A model generated the notes under the pieces. It searched no databases and had not been told where the DNA came from. It was given only the letters and a program-made list of their open reading frames with translations. This document shows positions 38,501 through 53,500 of a stretch of 62,000 nt of DNA, piece after piece. Every line of letters begins with the position of its first letter. The first letter of the stretch is position 1. The position numbers and the translations under genes were made by a program. Source of the DNA: Phoronis australis (lineage: Eukaryota > Phoronida > Phoronidae); assembly GCA_002633005.1 (NCBI GenBank), contig NMRA01000125.1:394413-456412 (forward strand), in the 5' to 3' direction.

Positions 38501-41500
38501 AAGTCGGATAAAACGCTGAGCACTGCAAAACTGAGGCTCAAATCATTCGCACATAATTAAATCCAAGGTATTGCAGTTTTCTAAGCTGAGTCGAAGCTGA
38601 TCTGAGGTATATGCGGAGCGAAAAAATTCAAGAATGCGAATCAGATCTAACATTATTTTTTCCATCTGTAATATTGTGCTGTGTTGAATTATACTATACA
38701 ACATTACATTTCTGCATAAAATCAATCATCACCCAGCCCTTGTTGTTAGAATTTTAAGGAGACTATCATGTTATGACCGCTGTCACGGTGTGACCGCTCT
38801 CACGATGTGACCGCTGTCACGTTGTGACCGCTGTCACGTTGTGACCTGCTGTCACGTTGTGACCTGCTGTCACGTTGTGACCTGCTGTCACGTTGTGACC
38901 TGCTGTCACGTTGTGACCTGCTGTCACGTTGTCACGTTGTCACCTGCTGTCACGTTGTGACCTGCTGTCACGTTGTGACCTGCTGTCACGTTGTGACCTG
39001 CTGTCATGTTATGACCACTGTCATGTTATGACCACTATCTTGTTATGACCCTACTCCAGCTAAACATCAACACAATACCCAAACACTACCATGATCTTTT
39101 TAACACATGCTGATTTGCCAGAGCACAGTATAGATTACACACTGCAAGTTGTCAAGAATATAAAAACAGTCTATAGTAATAAAATAATATTTGTAAGAAC
39201 TCGAGGCTTTCACGAAAATTAGATCTCCAATCATTTCTTAATTTTCGTTGACTCAACCATATAGTGAAGTCAATGACAGTTATTAAAGTCCTAAACTTAA
39301 GCATGAACTAAGCAATTAGTTCCTGTATGGTTAAACGAATCAAATCGATCATTCACAAGTTCGACATGCTACGAGCGTAGTGTTGCCAAATGCAACTCGA
39401 ACCATCTGGCACACGTCAATCAAATTTTCTATACAATGGAGATGCTCCCAAAATTCAGAAAACTGATTTCATAGTGTTCTTACCTGAATTTCAGTGAAAA
39501 TGTGGATATAATGTCCGAATATGAAGGCAAACCTGCATCACACTGGTGTCCTATCAGCCAACTAACGAGCAATTTTATCATATTACCATTACATTAAATA
39601 CGCAAAATACTAATATTCACGCCAACTGACGATCGTTATGGGCAAGCAGAGCCTTAAATGACGAGTTACATCTTGAAGTCAATGGATTATAGCCTTCTCA
39701 CAGACAGAAGGCAGATCTGTCAATAGATTTTGAGCTTTTTGGGGCAGCCGATAAGAAGGCAGATCAGATGTCTGAAATGCAACTGCCTCTTGGTTGCACG
39801 GCACGTGAATATTGCAATAAACTAAGCATCTAGGCACCTAAAAAGGAAAGGCGAATTCTGGGAAAGCCATCTTTCCGGCATACAAGGTAGCAAACCCATT
39901 TCAACAAAACTATGAGATCACCAGGATCAGAAACCACAGAATGCCAAATGTATGACTGCCCTGGTAATTAAGGCTGAAGGTTTAAAACCACTTTTTTGTA
40001 GTCCTCCAATTACTAGTGGCCACACAACACACTGGGCTAAGTGACTACATACAACATAAACTAATTCTGCGAGTCAGATTACCGACACTAACCTTTCATT
40101 TAACTTACAACATAAAAAACATTCACAAAATTTAAGAACACAGTAAAAATTCAATTTCATGCGAAAAGTAATTTCTAGAGTTTCTACTGATCACACGGCA
40201 AATATAATGCCGCTTAAATTTTACCAAATGTTTGTTATACTGTACAAACCATGCAAAAAAGCAAAGCATTCACGAAAATATTTTGAGAAAAAAGTCCAGA
40301 AAGCAACATTTTAGTTGTCCTTTATATTGCGTCCTTAACGGAGGAATTTTTACCATAATTTGGCAGTATCCCTTCTTCAAACAAAACTGCATTGAATACT
40401 ACAGTGTTGCCTAGTGCTATTAGTAATTGGATCACTTCATTTCTCATTTGTTTTTTTCTCATAAAGGTGATCAATACCATGCACTAGGCACATGGAGACA
40501 AGGGTTCCAATAATCTTTTAACATGATGAAATACACTTATTATGCTTATTATGTAGACATTACAGTAGACACATGGTAGTTGATACAGAATAAATTGGCA
40601 TAAGCTTTTCACAATTTCATGAATTTAGAGACTGAATTCAATACATTAGTTTGCTCAAAACATTAACCAAATGCAAGATTAACACTTACCTGAACGAATC
40701 ATATACTGGTAATATACAATTTACTTGCTTGCCACAGCACAGCACTGTAAAGTGCCGCCCACACAAACTTACTGTTGATGCACTTTTTTATTTTGTAGTG
40801 CGTAAGGTTACGTAATACTACATATGTCAATTGGCTAAAGCTTCTTATATAACCGACGTTCCGGTACTATCCGGCCTTCTTTACATGAACCGCTATCATA
40901 CTGGTAACGCTTACAACGCTAACGATGTTTTCATGGCGCCTAGAGCCTATATCATTGTAAGTTCATACTATTTTTTCTCATATTACCGTAGAATTCACTG
41001 GCTGTTTCTCGTATCGTCTAAGACTGTTTAGCCCATGCTGTATTACATGGAATATCTTTATTGTATTGTAACGTGAACACTGTATTTCCCAAGACTTGTT
41101 CGTTATATTTGTTTCAGTGAAACCGGCCTTGTCGGACAGTAAGCATTCAACGTCAACCTTGTTGAGAATAAACGTATCATATCCGACTATCCCGTGTGTT
41201 CAATTGACTCCTACACTTACCTTAGAACAAGTTAATCCTGAATTCCTGGAATGAGTTGTCGAAAGGTTTAAGGGCTGTGTGCATGCTATTTAAACCAGTG
41301 CAACTTGTCCCACTTACTCCATCATATCAAAGTAGAGTAAATGTTCAAACCTGGGGCAAGACAAAAGTAATTATCATCTGCGCGCCGAATTCCCATCAAC
41401 TGTTCATTGTCATGCACAGAGCGATAACTTCTTCTTTGGGCCAGTTATTGGATACGTGCGTGTGGACGCTCCACTTCAAAGTGGGGGCAAGTTGCTTACT

Positions 41501-44500
41501 GGTGCAAGTTGTTCCGAGGTATATCTGTGTATGGACGGGACTTAACACCAATACACTACACCACAGTGCAGTACCCAGACTACAGCATCAACACTGACAT
41601 GGTCCAATGAAATACCACCACCTAAATGCATATTCGTGAAACTTAGAAAACACCAAATAGTCAAATACAATTACAGGGTTAGAGATTAATTTTTCATCGC
41701 GTAAGCAAATTTTGCTACTAGCATTTGAAACTGAAGCAAAATATACAAAAAAGTAAAAAAGCTTTCACAGGTTTAAGACCAATTTAAAACAAATAGTTAC
41801 AAGCATTTTTGTGCATCTTGTTTCAAAGCCTACGTACAGGCAAAAACGGTAAAATGCAAAGCATTTTTGCACCTTAGTCTGCGATTGTAACTTAAATTAT
41901 CAAATTACACAGTAAAGAACATATCTTGGTCCGTATCAGAAAGTGCAGTCAACATCTACATATATGTGAGACTTTTTTGCAGAGTCTGTACTAAAATTGC
42001 TGCATGTGGCAGTACCAATCAGACAACAATAGTGGTTCCTTCAAGTGCATGTGAAGAATTTCTTGCTTACACTGGTCATGGCTCTGGTTCCCTTAAGCCT
42101 CAGATAACTTTTAGGATGCCTATTCATCACCCCCTTTGTATTGATGTAGATCTGAGCTAATGAAGTGGGAAGGTAATAGCTAGTACTACTTTCTTAACAA
42201 TAGTGGTCCTTATTACACCCATATTGGTTTTCTCTGGCATTTGTACAGAGTTAATGCTTGCAATGTGGAGAGTAGTTTTAACTTGGTACATTTTAAATAT
42301 TACAAAAAGACTATAAACGTTAATTTACCTTGATCTTGACAAAGGACCACTTCGATCCCAATGGAAGGTTGGTTTCAAATATGTTTCATACCTGTTTTCA
42401 TTACTTTATTTTTAATACTCCTGTCTTCTTGTTTTTTTCTCACCAGTTAAGGTTGCTATCTTTTTATTTTGTTTTTAAACGAAGTATCAAAGCAACTTAA
42501 AAGTCAGTTGTGAAACCATCCCTGACTTTTCCAGATTACAGCTACACCAAACATGTCACAACAAACAAAACTGCATGCATCACTAGTTCAAGTTCAATCT
42601 TTATTAGAACTCAAAACATGAAATATATACAAAAGTGCAAATATGGTGATAGCCAAACTGAGGATTTGGAACCCCTGGACGAATTTTGGTTGCAGTAACT
42701 ACATAACTATAGTTCTAGCTTTTCCTCAGGGTCACAAAAAATGAAATCACAGCTCTCGCCACTGACCAACCTCATTCACTGTTTGCACTCTATCGTTTAC
42801 TAAAAAGTTATCCATCTTCTTGTCTTCACGTACCTGTTTTCACAACTACAATGCATCGAAATTGGTGCATTTCCACGAATATCAGTTGTCCGGTTAGTGT
42901 GTTACTCCACGAGTAAAGTAGTTCGGCATGCCCTGGACCATAAGCGATGTCTTAAATGTTATTGACATCTAATTTAGTCACTGTATGTTACTTATAGATG
43001 TTTCAATGTAGCTTAGGTGTATATTAATTAAAAGAATAATCCACGTGATATTGTTAACTCTGATCAGCGTTTGTAAATCCACCGAGTATATCAATACGCA
43101 CAGTCGTTTATCTTCAATCGTACCCAATGTTCGTAGTTTTTAGCTTAATAGTTCATTGATTTTTAAAAATCGAAAACCAACCTCAATGGTTGTTTTTTCA
43201 TCTGAATACAGCTGTGGTATTTATTTTTAACGAAAACTGTTGCTTAATGCATTTTGAAAATTCGCCAGTATGTACAGGCAGAGATGTTTACTACAGTTTA
43301 TGGTCGGGTAACTACACTTAATGGGGTCTTGCTCGCACCTGACAATGCGGTCGTCGCAACTGAGTCTGACTCTGGTGCCGCGCTATCTTTGATCCTGGTA
43401 AAAGCCGCTCAGAAGGACGAGCGGTGAAAAGTCACGCATATCTTTAGAAATGCGTCACTTTTGTGTAAGCGCATTATTCACGGCATGGTTATAATGATTT
43501 GATGTATTGTCCCCAACATTGTTGCTAAAGAAAAACACCCACTTGAAATTGATTCCAGGATAGCAAAATCAACACTAAGATCTCATTAAAAAATTTAACT
43601 TCATGTAAATGAGGTGAAGTCCCCTTGGCCACAAGCAAATCTTCGTCTGGTGGTATTGAGCAGCAGCGCCATCTGTTGTTCACAAGTTTTGATCCAGTCT
43701 GTCTCAGAATGTTATCTGATTAATCCCTGGTTATACCTGTCCATCATAGCAGACACCTTTGTCAGAACTCAGTGACGTCACTCAAAACCTCTTCAGAACC
43801 AAGCCTCGAATCCCACCTATACTTACCAACATTAAGCCAAATGTAATCAGATTCAAAGTTCTTTAAACCAAGCATCTCACAGAGTAGGGTACCAGTTTTA
43901 AATCTGCATTTTTTACCACTTCTTAAACAAAGGTGTGCCTGTTTATTCTAAGTGTTTCAACATGACATCGGATGGAAGTGGAGTAAATTGATCTTGACTT
44001 TTTAGTGACATGACTAAACCTCAAGTGACAGCAGCGAGAGAAAACAAGGAGAGTGGTCACAACTACTGGTGTGTTGGCTGAATCAAATGTCACACTCTTA
44101 AATTATGTCTAGATTTCGGGAAATTCGATTAGCATGTCCGACCACAATACCAGACCTAAGCGTTGCGGCCCAATGTCTCCACAAATGTTATCACTTCACA
44201 CAAAAATAATTACAAATTTTCCGATTTCTAAAAGTCTGATTTCCTTGCCGTAAATTCTATTAACTGGTCAAATGTTGTTTTGTAACACCTGCACAGTACA
44301 AACAATGCTAATAGTAGATTAAACTCTTTAGATTTTTAAGCTTTTTACCAAAAAATTTTAACAAAATGAAATTTCATAAGAAGCCATAAAACGTGCTATC
44401 AGTCTGAAACCCTTTTTCAAAGTCACGTTATGAACAGAGACCCCCCCACTCGAAATTTAATAGTCATATGCGGACATCCTATGAAATGATTTGGACACGA

Positions 44501-47500
44501 AAGTAGCCTATTAGTACGAATTACAACCACTGAATGTGCTGAAAACTGAGATGGGGTGGAACACACAAACCTTGAATCAGATGTCCTAAATGGTTGACTT
44601 GGTGGAACTGACAAAGTCAATCAAGTATAGTCAACGTTTCACCAGGGTGAATTACCATCAGACAGCCGGAAGACATGAAAAAAATTTCCTGGAACAACTT
44701 AACTTAATACCCTGATCAAAAACACTAATGTTTCAATTGTGGTGATGAAAGTAACAAAGGGTTGCAGGAAGAGCTTGAATTGAACACAAGGATTGGTCAA
44801 AATGAACTTGGTTTTGCCAATTTTGTACGTGGGCCAAATGGGGAAGTTATAAAATGCTTGACACAATTTGTTTTCAGTTAATTTTAACTGTTAAACTTGT
44901 GAAAAGTTGTTAATTTCTTGGATTTGCTTCATTTCCAAAGTCCAGAAGTCATATTTAGTTGTTCCAAAACAGTTGATACCATCGTTGATGACTTTGAGGC
45001 CAGAATACTTATTTCATGATGCCCTGAGCAAAGCAAACCATCTTTCTGGTAATGTAAAATGCACGAGTGTTGACGAGTGTTGTCTATAATAAGCAAAGAT
45101 ACCAACATTCTAAAATGCAAAAGCAGGATACCTTGCTCCAGGATACTGCTGCTGATGGGAAAGTCCACCATAACATCTAGTGACATCATGCCGAAGGTGC
45201 ATTTTTGTTTTACTGTACTTGTCTGGGTTACCACCCATGCTCAGCTTAAGGCCCATCCTTGAAATTTTCAGCTTTTCATTTTTAAGCGCCCATGCTCAGC
45301 TTACCGCCCATAACCCCAATTTTTCATGACAGAGAGTCCCTCAAAAGTGTCTGTGCTTTTGTGAACGTTCAACGCACAAAACTAAGAATCCAAAATGAGC
45401 ACAATTTGCTTACCTTTCAGTGACAATAAGTCAGTTTTAGCAGAAATGGGATCTTGCCTTACTATGGCGGTTAAATACCCATATTCTCATGATCTTTACT
45501 GAAGGAGACACAATTGTTTCCTTTGACTCGAGCAGAACTCGTGTAGTGATCACTGAGACAGTGATTGTCAAATTTATTTCATTGCCGTGGAAGAACCAAC
45601 AAAGCGGAATTTGACAGGAATTTCAAGTCCGTGGCCTACATTTCTGCGACTTTCAGAGACAGTACACGAAACGTTAGCATCCTGAGCAATGAAATAAGAA
45701 AAAACACCAGCACACGATATTAGAAACTCTAAACACATTATTTTGGACGGAAACCGCATTTGAATCATACTCGTTGCCAGGCTCAACGTTGCACTTCAAC
45801 AATTCACAGACAAATGATACCCAGCTATGTCTATAATGATGGTCACGTACAGCAGAGTAAAAGGTGAAATTGTCGCATTGTTTTGAATACAAGCAGACAC
45901 GAGCCTTCCTTCGTGACAAGCAACTTGTCTCACTGTCCCATCTTGGTTAAAAGCATGCTTTTAATGACTTTCAATCTTGACACCAAATTGGAAGTGCCCA
46001 TTACCAAAAGCAACAGCGCAAGAAATCAACTTGTCATTAAGCGAAAGTCAAACATTCTGTCTGAATTCACGTGGTCAAAGACTTGCTTTTTTAACTTTTG
46101 ATTTGCCTCACATGATGTTTTTGTACTTCATTATTTTCGCAGCCAACCGAGCATCCCTATTGCTTAGTAGTATCATTCCATTGTTGAGTATGTTCTTTGT
46201 ATTCTCAACTGTTTTAAGTCATTCGTGGGATCTTGACAAAATCACATGCTTCCCTTAAAAATACACAGCGAACAAGCGAAGTTTTGCATGATCTTGCTTT
46301 TCTCTCAAAAAACTTGCTTTACTGAACCCATGCCTACCTGTAGGAATACCTTAGTTCTAAGAGATGACGAGCAGCGATGGATGTACGTAAAAACCCAATC
46401 ACGCTCGGGATCACGGCGCCACTGTATCGTGTGCGCTATTCCACTGCAGGCTGTCGAAGTCCATTACTTCAATCTGTCAAATAATAAGCTTAAAGTCTGA
46501 CGTCAGTGTAGCTCCGTAAGAGTAAAATCGGTCCACCATCCAGTAAGCACAGACTCCCGACTTTCTAAAAATTTTGATTTTAAACGTCCAAGCTTGGCTT
46601 ACCATCCACCCTGTTTTTTAGATTCCCAATTTAAGCACCCTGGGATGAGATTGGCAGTCATGTGTGTGAATTGGTACAAGGAAAACCACAGGAATATGTG
46701 TTTATACATTGTTGTGAGTTTGTTAGCATCATCACCTATGTCAAAAAGTGGGACATAATAATGTGGCAGTACGCAGTTTCCAAAAGCGGGACTGTTCTAC
46801 AAAAGGCAGGATGGTTGGCAACTATGCATAAGTGTACGTCTGAGCATAACTGATAAATAATGCAATGCATGATAGTGCGACATTTACAAAAATCAAGGTA
46901 AAAATGGAGAAAAGGGGATGTTTGCAAGTGAATTAAGGTTAAATCCCAACAGAATGGAATTGAGCCCACACTGATGTCTGTATATAATATCTTTTATTTG
47001 TGGGAAGGCGACTATTATTTTAAGTTCTGTCTGTGGCAGTTGTTACTGGTGATGCATATCCCAATCATTCTCAATTGTTGACATTTCTACCTTTACAGCT
47101 ACACCAAAGAATTAGAGGACAAACGCTGAACTGGGCTGGTGTGGCTGCAGCCAACAAAGTACATTTTCTGCCAACTACAATTTCCCATTTAAAAGCGCTA
47201 CTGTCATGGTGAGAAAACAAACAGCTGGTTATATTAAAAATTAACCCTTTGCAAACAGTGCCCCTCTGGCTAAAATCCTAGTTTTGACTACACAATGGTA
47301 CGCAGAGTAATACAACTGTTCACATGCCCTCTGATCAGAAGGTTAGGTCCAACACCTGGCAAAAATTTCAAATATGAAGGATCTCATCAGCCTTCTAATG
47401 ATCCACCTTAAAATCTGCTCAAATGACATAAGTTCGATTGAGAGGCATTTTAGACATTACTTCCAGGCTGCAGGAATAGCAAATGTTGCATTATCCTAAG

Positions 47501-50500
47501 ACAGATGATAGACACAGGCTAGAGTGGACCTGGGGTCAATTTGCAATGAAGTGGGGACGTGTTTTCCAGGAATGAACAAGAGGTTCCGTGGCCCTGTTGT
47601 TCCCCTCTCCCTGTGGCTATGCCACTAATAAGTTTTCTCAGCTTATGTACAGCCACTTAAGTTTCAATCAGACCTTGTATCTACCTTCTTAGAAAAACAC
47701 AGAGGAACACTGAATAAAACTTGGCACACATCTCCCAACATGCCAAAGAACCATATGCACTTTACCCTTGAGCAAGAGCAGTCGGTGTGAGAATCACATG
47801 ATTAGGTTTCTCTGAGGTTAGCAACACTGAGACTGAGTGAGAGACCCCCAGGTCTGTCCATCAGCTAGGGATGAGTCAGTGTGTCAGGGGTTAACTGAAT
47901 TAGCAGGCACTGTGGGTACCACGTACATAACACATGGTTGAGTTTCGGTCTGGAATACAGCTGCAGAACAGCAACAGGCAAAGGGAATTATAGAAAAACA
48001 AACACTACCATGGATAGTGCTCCCTCTGCTATTATAAGCCTGAACTAGAGCCTGTGTTATTTCTCAAATATGGACAGTGCCCTAAAGTGTAGGGGTTAAC
48101 AGAATATGATAACAGCACCAGGTCGACCTGCAGTTCTTGATCTGTAGGTCTCCCATCCCATGGGTTGGCTGGGAGGCACTAATTCGAGGAGCTATTTTGC
48201 ATTTTTCAAGCATTGTCTCAATAGGCATTTTGTCCTGTCATGTAACGTCTCAGGCTATTCACTTCCTCGGTTGCCCAGGTATTGTGCTAGTATAGAAATT
48301 GGATGACCCACAGCACTCCCATCAGAGTGGAAGATTTAATGCATTGTGCCTCCTTCTGGGATTCTGGCAAAAAACAAAATTTTTAAAATCTGGGAGGAAG
48401 GTGGTCATCTTAAAATCCTGGTGGCACCATGAGGCTTGAGGAACAGGTAGTGCTAGGAAGGTGACAGAAAGTTGACCACTCACCAACTGACTAGGGGAGT
48501 TCAGGATTTCCGGACCCCCTGCTGAGTGACTTTTACATTCTTGTAATCGATGAGTCAAGCACCTCCAATGTTTGTCGATGGTCAGGCCCCCTGGACTAAG
48601 TCATGAATCTGTGACTGTATACTGAACGCAGGACGGTAGACAGTCACTTGACTTCTACCACAAAGCTTAAGAACTACAGACATTCCTTGTGTGATAATGC
48701 AATTCTAGGGCAATTGGAGGCACATCGCTCACAGATTTTAACACACCCTGTAGTCTGGTACAGAAATGAGAGAGAATGTTGTTGTGGAGGACACAGTTCA
48801 TGAATTCTAAGCTCCAGTAAACATGCCTGGTGAATTTTAAGCTGCAATAATCCTTTAAAGCTGCTGTCCTCAAAAGGGATTGATCCCTGCCCACATATAG
48901 CTTTCCCCAGAAAGTCAAGTCGGTTCCTTGGATGTAGTCAATGTTCACCCGAGCCTTATTTTTGTGTTAATTGACACAATTAAGCACAAAAGACATACTT
49001 AGTTTATGGGTATGCCCCCCTTTGATCAGGTAAAAGACAAAAACTTGATAAAAAACAACAGTTTCATTTCTTGAACACCTTGCAATATTTTCCATTGATA
49101 AAAGTAGGCCCCAGTATCACAAAATTCATCTCATTTTTCCCATAGACACCAGGCCTAGGTATAAACTCATCTACGGTTTCTCAACTGTTTTTACACACCC
49201 CAAGAAATAGAAATGGAACCCAAATTTTTGGAAGATGGGCCCACTAGGCCTCAGGTTTTGGAATAGAATGGCAAACACTGCTGCAATAAACAACCAGTTT
49301 CACTGCAAAAACTTGCCAGTAGACAACAATCCAAAAACACTAATTCATCACATATTTAGGAACACTATGGAGGACAAGTGAAATTTCTCAACAAAAAGAA
49401 CGTTTAACATTTTTTGTCAACTATTAAATTAATAAACTCACTTTGCATTGTCAAAACGTACAGTAACTTTATTTACAATTTTGGAAATGACGTTTACGTG
49501 AAATAGACAAAGAACTGCCACAAATGAATCAGATCCAATAATGATGGAACACCAGCCCTTATCAAAACACTTAGGGTGAGTGCAGAGTCTAAGAGCAATG
49601 TGAGTGACTAAGAATAACTTGCAACCTGCACTGTATATAATCTGTGCATGGAAGTGATATGTTAACATGTTCATAGATCAAGTCTCAGGAGGGGCTAAAT
49701 GTCTGATTCCATTGTTCATAAGCTGAGTGTGTTATTAAACTTTGCTTGGCAAAAAAGTTTTCTACACCACTTAACAGGAATCTACCTCAAGTGGGAATGC
49801 CAAGTGACAATGTCAGCCATATACAATTATAAATTGTTTGTGTACATATATTGTCAAAATAAGGAATACATAAAAATACTATTGTCAAGTGTAACCAATT
49901 GCGGATACAAATAATTGTCAAAATTGGTCTTTTTTCATTTTTCGAAAGCTTCTAATGTTGTTTTGAATGTCCGCAATTGCTCAGCAACATTGTCTGAAGG
50001 TAGTTAATGGCTTGATGCTACTTATCTTTTATAAAAAAATGAAAACATAAAATTTCACTTGTCGGCCATGTTGTTGTGTCTTAAGTTGCTTTCCCATTAG
50101 AAGCGAAACTTTGCTTTTACCGAAGTTTCAGTAAAAGAGAAAGATTAACTCTGGTGGTTAATCTGCAAGCGAAACTTCGTTTGAAATAGTAGGATTCAAA
50201 AGCAAAGCTTCAGTACTCACCGAAGCTTCGGTGTAGTAGGAACACTAAAAGTGAAACTTTGTCGAAGTTATTGGAATAAGTTGCAGCAATGATGTGTGAT
50301 CATGCGAGACTTGCAAAATGTGTTCTTTGTTATTGTAGCAAAGCCGACATGCTCTCAATAGTTGGACGTAAATAAAAAAGAAATCATATCTGATAAAGAA
50401 TGTCACTGATCATTTTCATATTAAACACTCGTAAATGGCAGGCGAACAATTTTCAGTTAGCCTAGAACCCACTACTCATTATACTTTGAGAGTACGAATG

Positions 50501-53500
50501 AACAGTGTTGTCTGTTGTCATAGCGATAACTTCAATATTGCTATGGAGTCAGAAAGGTAAGCGAAGTTTCGGCACAGCTTCAGTTAACAGTAGTTCCCCT
50601 AATGGAAAAGTGACCTCATATTGGTGAATATTTTACTATAGTTTTTATTACAGTAACTACCGTTTTTTCTTTTGAAAGGCATGAAGGAAAAGAATATGGT
50701 TTAAAAGGAAAACGTGACTAACCTTTTTACCGTGCTTTTGGTCAATGGGGCATATTAAATGTGCTCTGAGACAAATTTATGTAACGAACAATTTTGATCT
50801 GTTTTAAAACAAGTAGACAGTTAAAATAAGTGCCTGAAAATTCATTATCAAACCCAACAACGTTAAAAATTAATTTTCAAATCAAAATTTAGATTTTTAC
50901 ATTTCCTACGTCAAATAAAACCTCCATATCAGATTGTAAGCAGATAGTGCCCAACAAAACCTCAATATCAGACTGTATGCAGATAGTGCCCAATTTTATG
51001 ACTCTCTGTTTGTTTCTTGATAAGCAGTAACATGATACTTTTCAAGCACCCTACTGGGAAAACACCCTGGTGGCTCTGTGGCTCCTGGTGAAGTCTACAT
51101 GGAGTCTCATGGGCAATTAACCAAAGCCTCAAATCCAGTTATGAGGTTCTGGCAGACTAACAATCCCACCCCACCACAGCGTCCTCACATGTGAAGTAAC
51201 CACAGACAACACTCAGCAATTAAACAACCCACTGGAGCTTTGTTTATACAACAATGCCATTAAGGATGGATACAGTAGTGTGCCATTGTTTCCAAAATGG
51301 CAACAGCTACTTTATCACATCCTCTGTTTGTTTGGAATAGAGAGCTGCTGTTTGATTTCACCACCAAGAATAGGATACAATTTATTAACCCCTCACTCTG
51401 GTGTTAACCACCAAGATTGCTACATAAACAATGCCCTGTTTTGTTTGTCGGATGAAGTAGATATTCTTACATCAGAAGAGATGGTCCAACCCTGGTTGCC
51501 CACTTGACACCAAAAATAAAAATAAAGCAGACTAGTCTAATTCCTAAATAAGATTAAGTGGTTCAGTCTTCCCATTAGAGGAATTTCGATTTACTGAAGC
51601 TTTTCCGAAACTTTGCTTACCTTTCCCACAATAAGTTATCGCTATGACAACAGACAACGCAATTCAGTCGACGCAATTCAGTCGTACTCTGAAAAGAATA
51701 TTGAGTAGTGGGTTCGAGGCTAATTGTTCTCCTGCCATTTATAAGTGTTTATGAAAATGATCAGTGTCATTCTTCACTCAGCTTTCTTTTATCAATTTAC
51801 GCCCGTCTGTTGAGAGCATGTCCAGCTACGCTACAATAACAAAGAACACGTTTTACGAGTCTCACGTGATCATATATCGTTGCCGCGACCTCTACCAATA
51901 ACTTTGATCACTTCACTTTTAGTGTTGCCGCAACACCGAAGCTTCACTTTTAAATTCAACTATTTTAAGCGAAGTGTCGCTTATAGTTAAACTGGGGTTA
52001 GCCTTTCCCACTTATCGAAACTTCGGTAAAAGCGAAGTTTCGCTAATATATTTTAGCTTTTTGACACAGGCTAGGATCGGAATTCTCCTGCTTCATCAGC
52101 TGCAGCTACTGGCTTTGTCACTGCGAATATTCACAGTGGGAAATGTGTGGAACACCACAGCATGTTCATCCACTGATATTTCAAAAAGGATGCCTTTATG
52201 CATAAGACATAATCCCATCCAACTGCACAGCAATGGAAATTTGGCAGCATCATATTGTCAGGAAAGGTGTTAAAATTAATGCTTTTTCTACCCGAAGGTT
52301 GCCCTCCCGTCTGCATTACATAGGATCTATAGGTGGCGCTGAAACCTTGTCCAATGAAGACCTGATCGCCATCTGGTGAGATAATGAATTTCAATATGGC
52401 GTGGCTATTTCGAAAGTCGCCTGCTGCCATCATGATGGTAATCACAACATGGCACTTTTAAAGAGTAGTTCACCACTTGAAAAGCCAGATAAAGATATGA
52501 TAAATAGAAACAGCGATTCATTCAAGATTCCAAAAATAGGCGACCAAAAAGGGCTTCCCAGGCAATTTCTTAAGGCATCCAAGAACAATGAGGTGCAGCT
52601 TCCTTTTAATGATCCCAAGCCATACTGCTGTGCTAGTGTGGTAATTGTTACTGTGAAGACACAGGTCTGCAATAAACATTATTGTATTTCACTTCATATC
52701 CTTCACTAACTTTTTTAATCTAGACAGGCCCACTGAGGTCCCAGAGCTGTGGTTAGCAAGCTAGAGAACAATCCTTACTTGCATATAATTTACTTGGAGG
52801 CAGGCCTTCATGCAGGGTATGCCCTAGCACTAATGTAGACGCCCTGGCAAGGACGCCCAATGTATCATTTGGACGCCCTGTCAATCAGAATTTGTCCAGT
52901 TTGGACACCCACATTGAAAGATTACTAAGACTCCCGGTTAATCAAAGCGGGAAGTTGGCCCTTTCAACTCAGAAAGAAATATACAAAGTATTTAAAATGT
53001 TGCAATATTCAAACTACTTGGTAGACCTGTCAATCATGAGCACGTGCTTGGTTGCCAGAGTGTCTGCTTTCAATAGACTCACATGCCACTGCCATTCTGT
53101 ACTTTATATAGGGACATGGACCTNCTGTGCTAGTGTGGTAATTGTTACTGTGAAGACACAGGTCTGCAATAAACATTATTGTATTTCACTTCATATCTTT
53201 CACTAACTTTTTTAATCTAGACAGGCCCACTGAGGTCCCAGAGCTGTGGTTAGCAAGCTAGAGACACCAATCCTTACTTGCATATACTTTACTTGGAGGT
53301 CCAAATATATGAACAGCACCTCCTCGCAAATGTGTCTAAATTTTAGTCAGAATGTCCATTTGGATTCCCTAGACCCACCCAGAAGAAGGCCTGCTCAGAA
53401 ATGTATTAGAGGTCCTACCCTTTGAAAACTTATGTCAATTCTATGGCTTTAACTTATGTGTCACCACAAGGAGAATTAAATTGGAGATATGCAAATTGCA

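Noticed and set aside
38765-39051. Possible CRISPR-like array
   Set aside because: Units are contiguous with no unique spacers, and the locus is an animal intron; it is a minisatellite.
40831-41031. 66-codon plus-strand frame followed by a gtaagt donor-like site
   Set aside because: No homology recognised and no partner exon found; chance donor sites are common.
45234-46640. Possible element bounded by CCCATGCTCAGCTTA-like motifs
   Set aside because: The motif recurs at 45.24, 45.29 and, weakly, 46.59 kb, but no convincing inverted ends or target duplication were seen.
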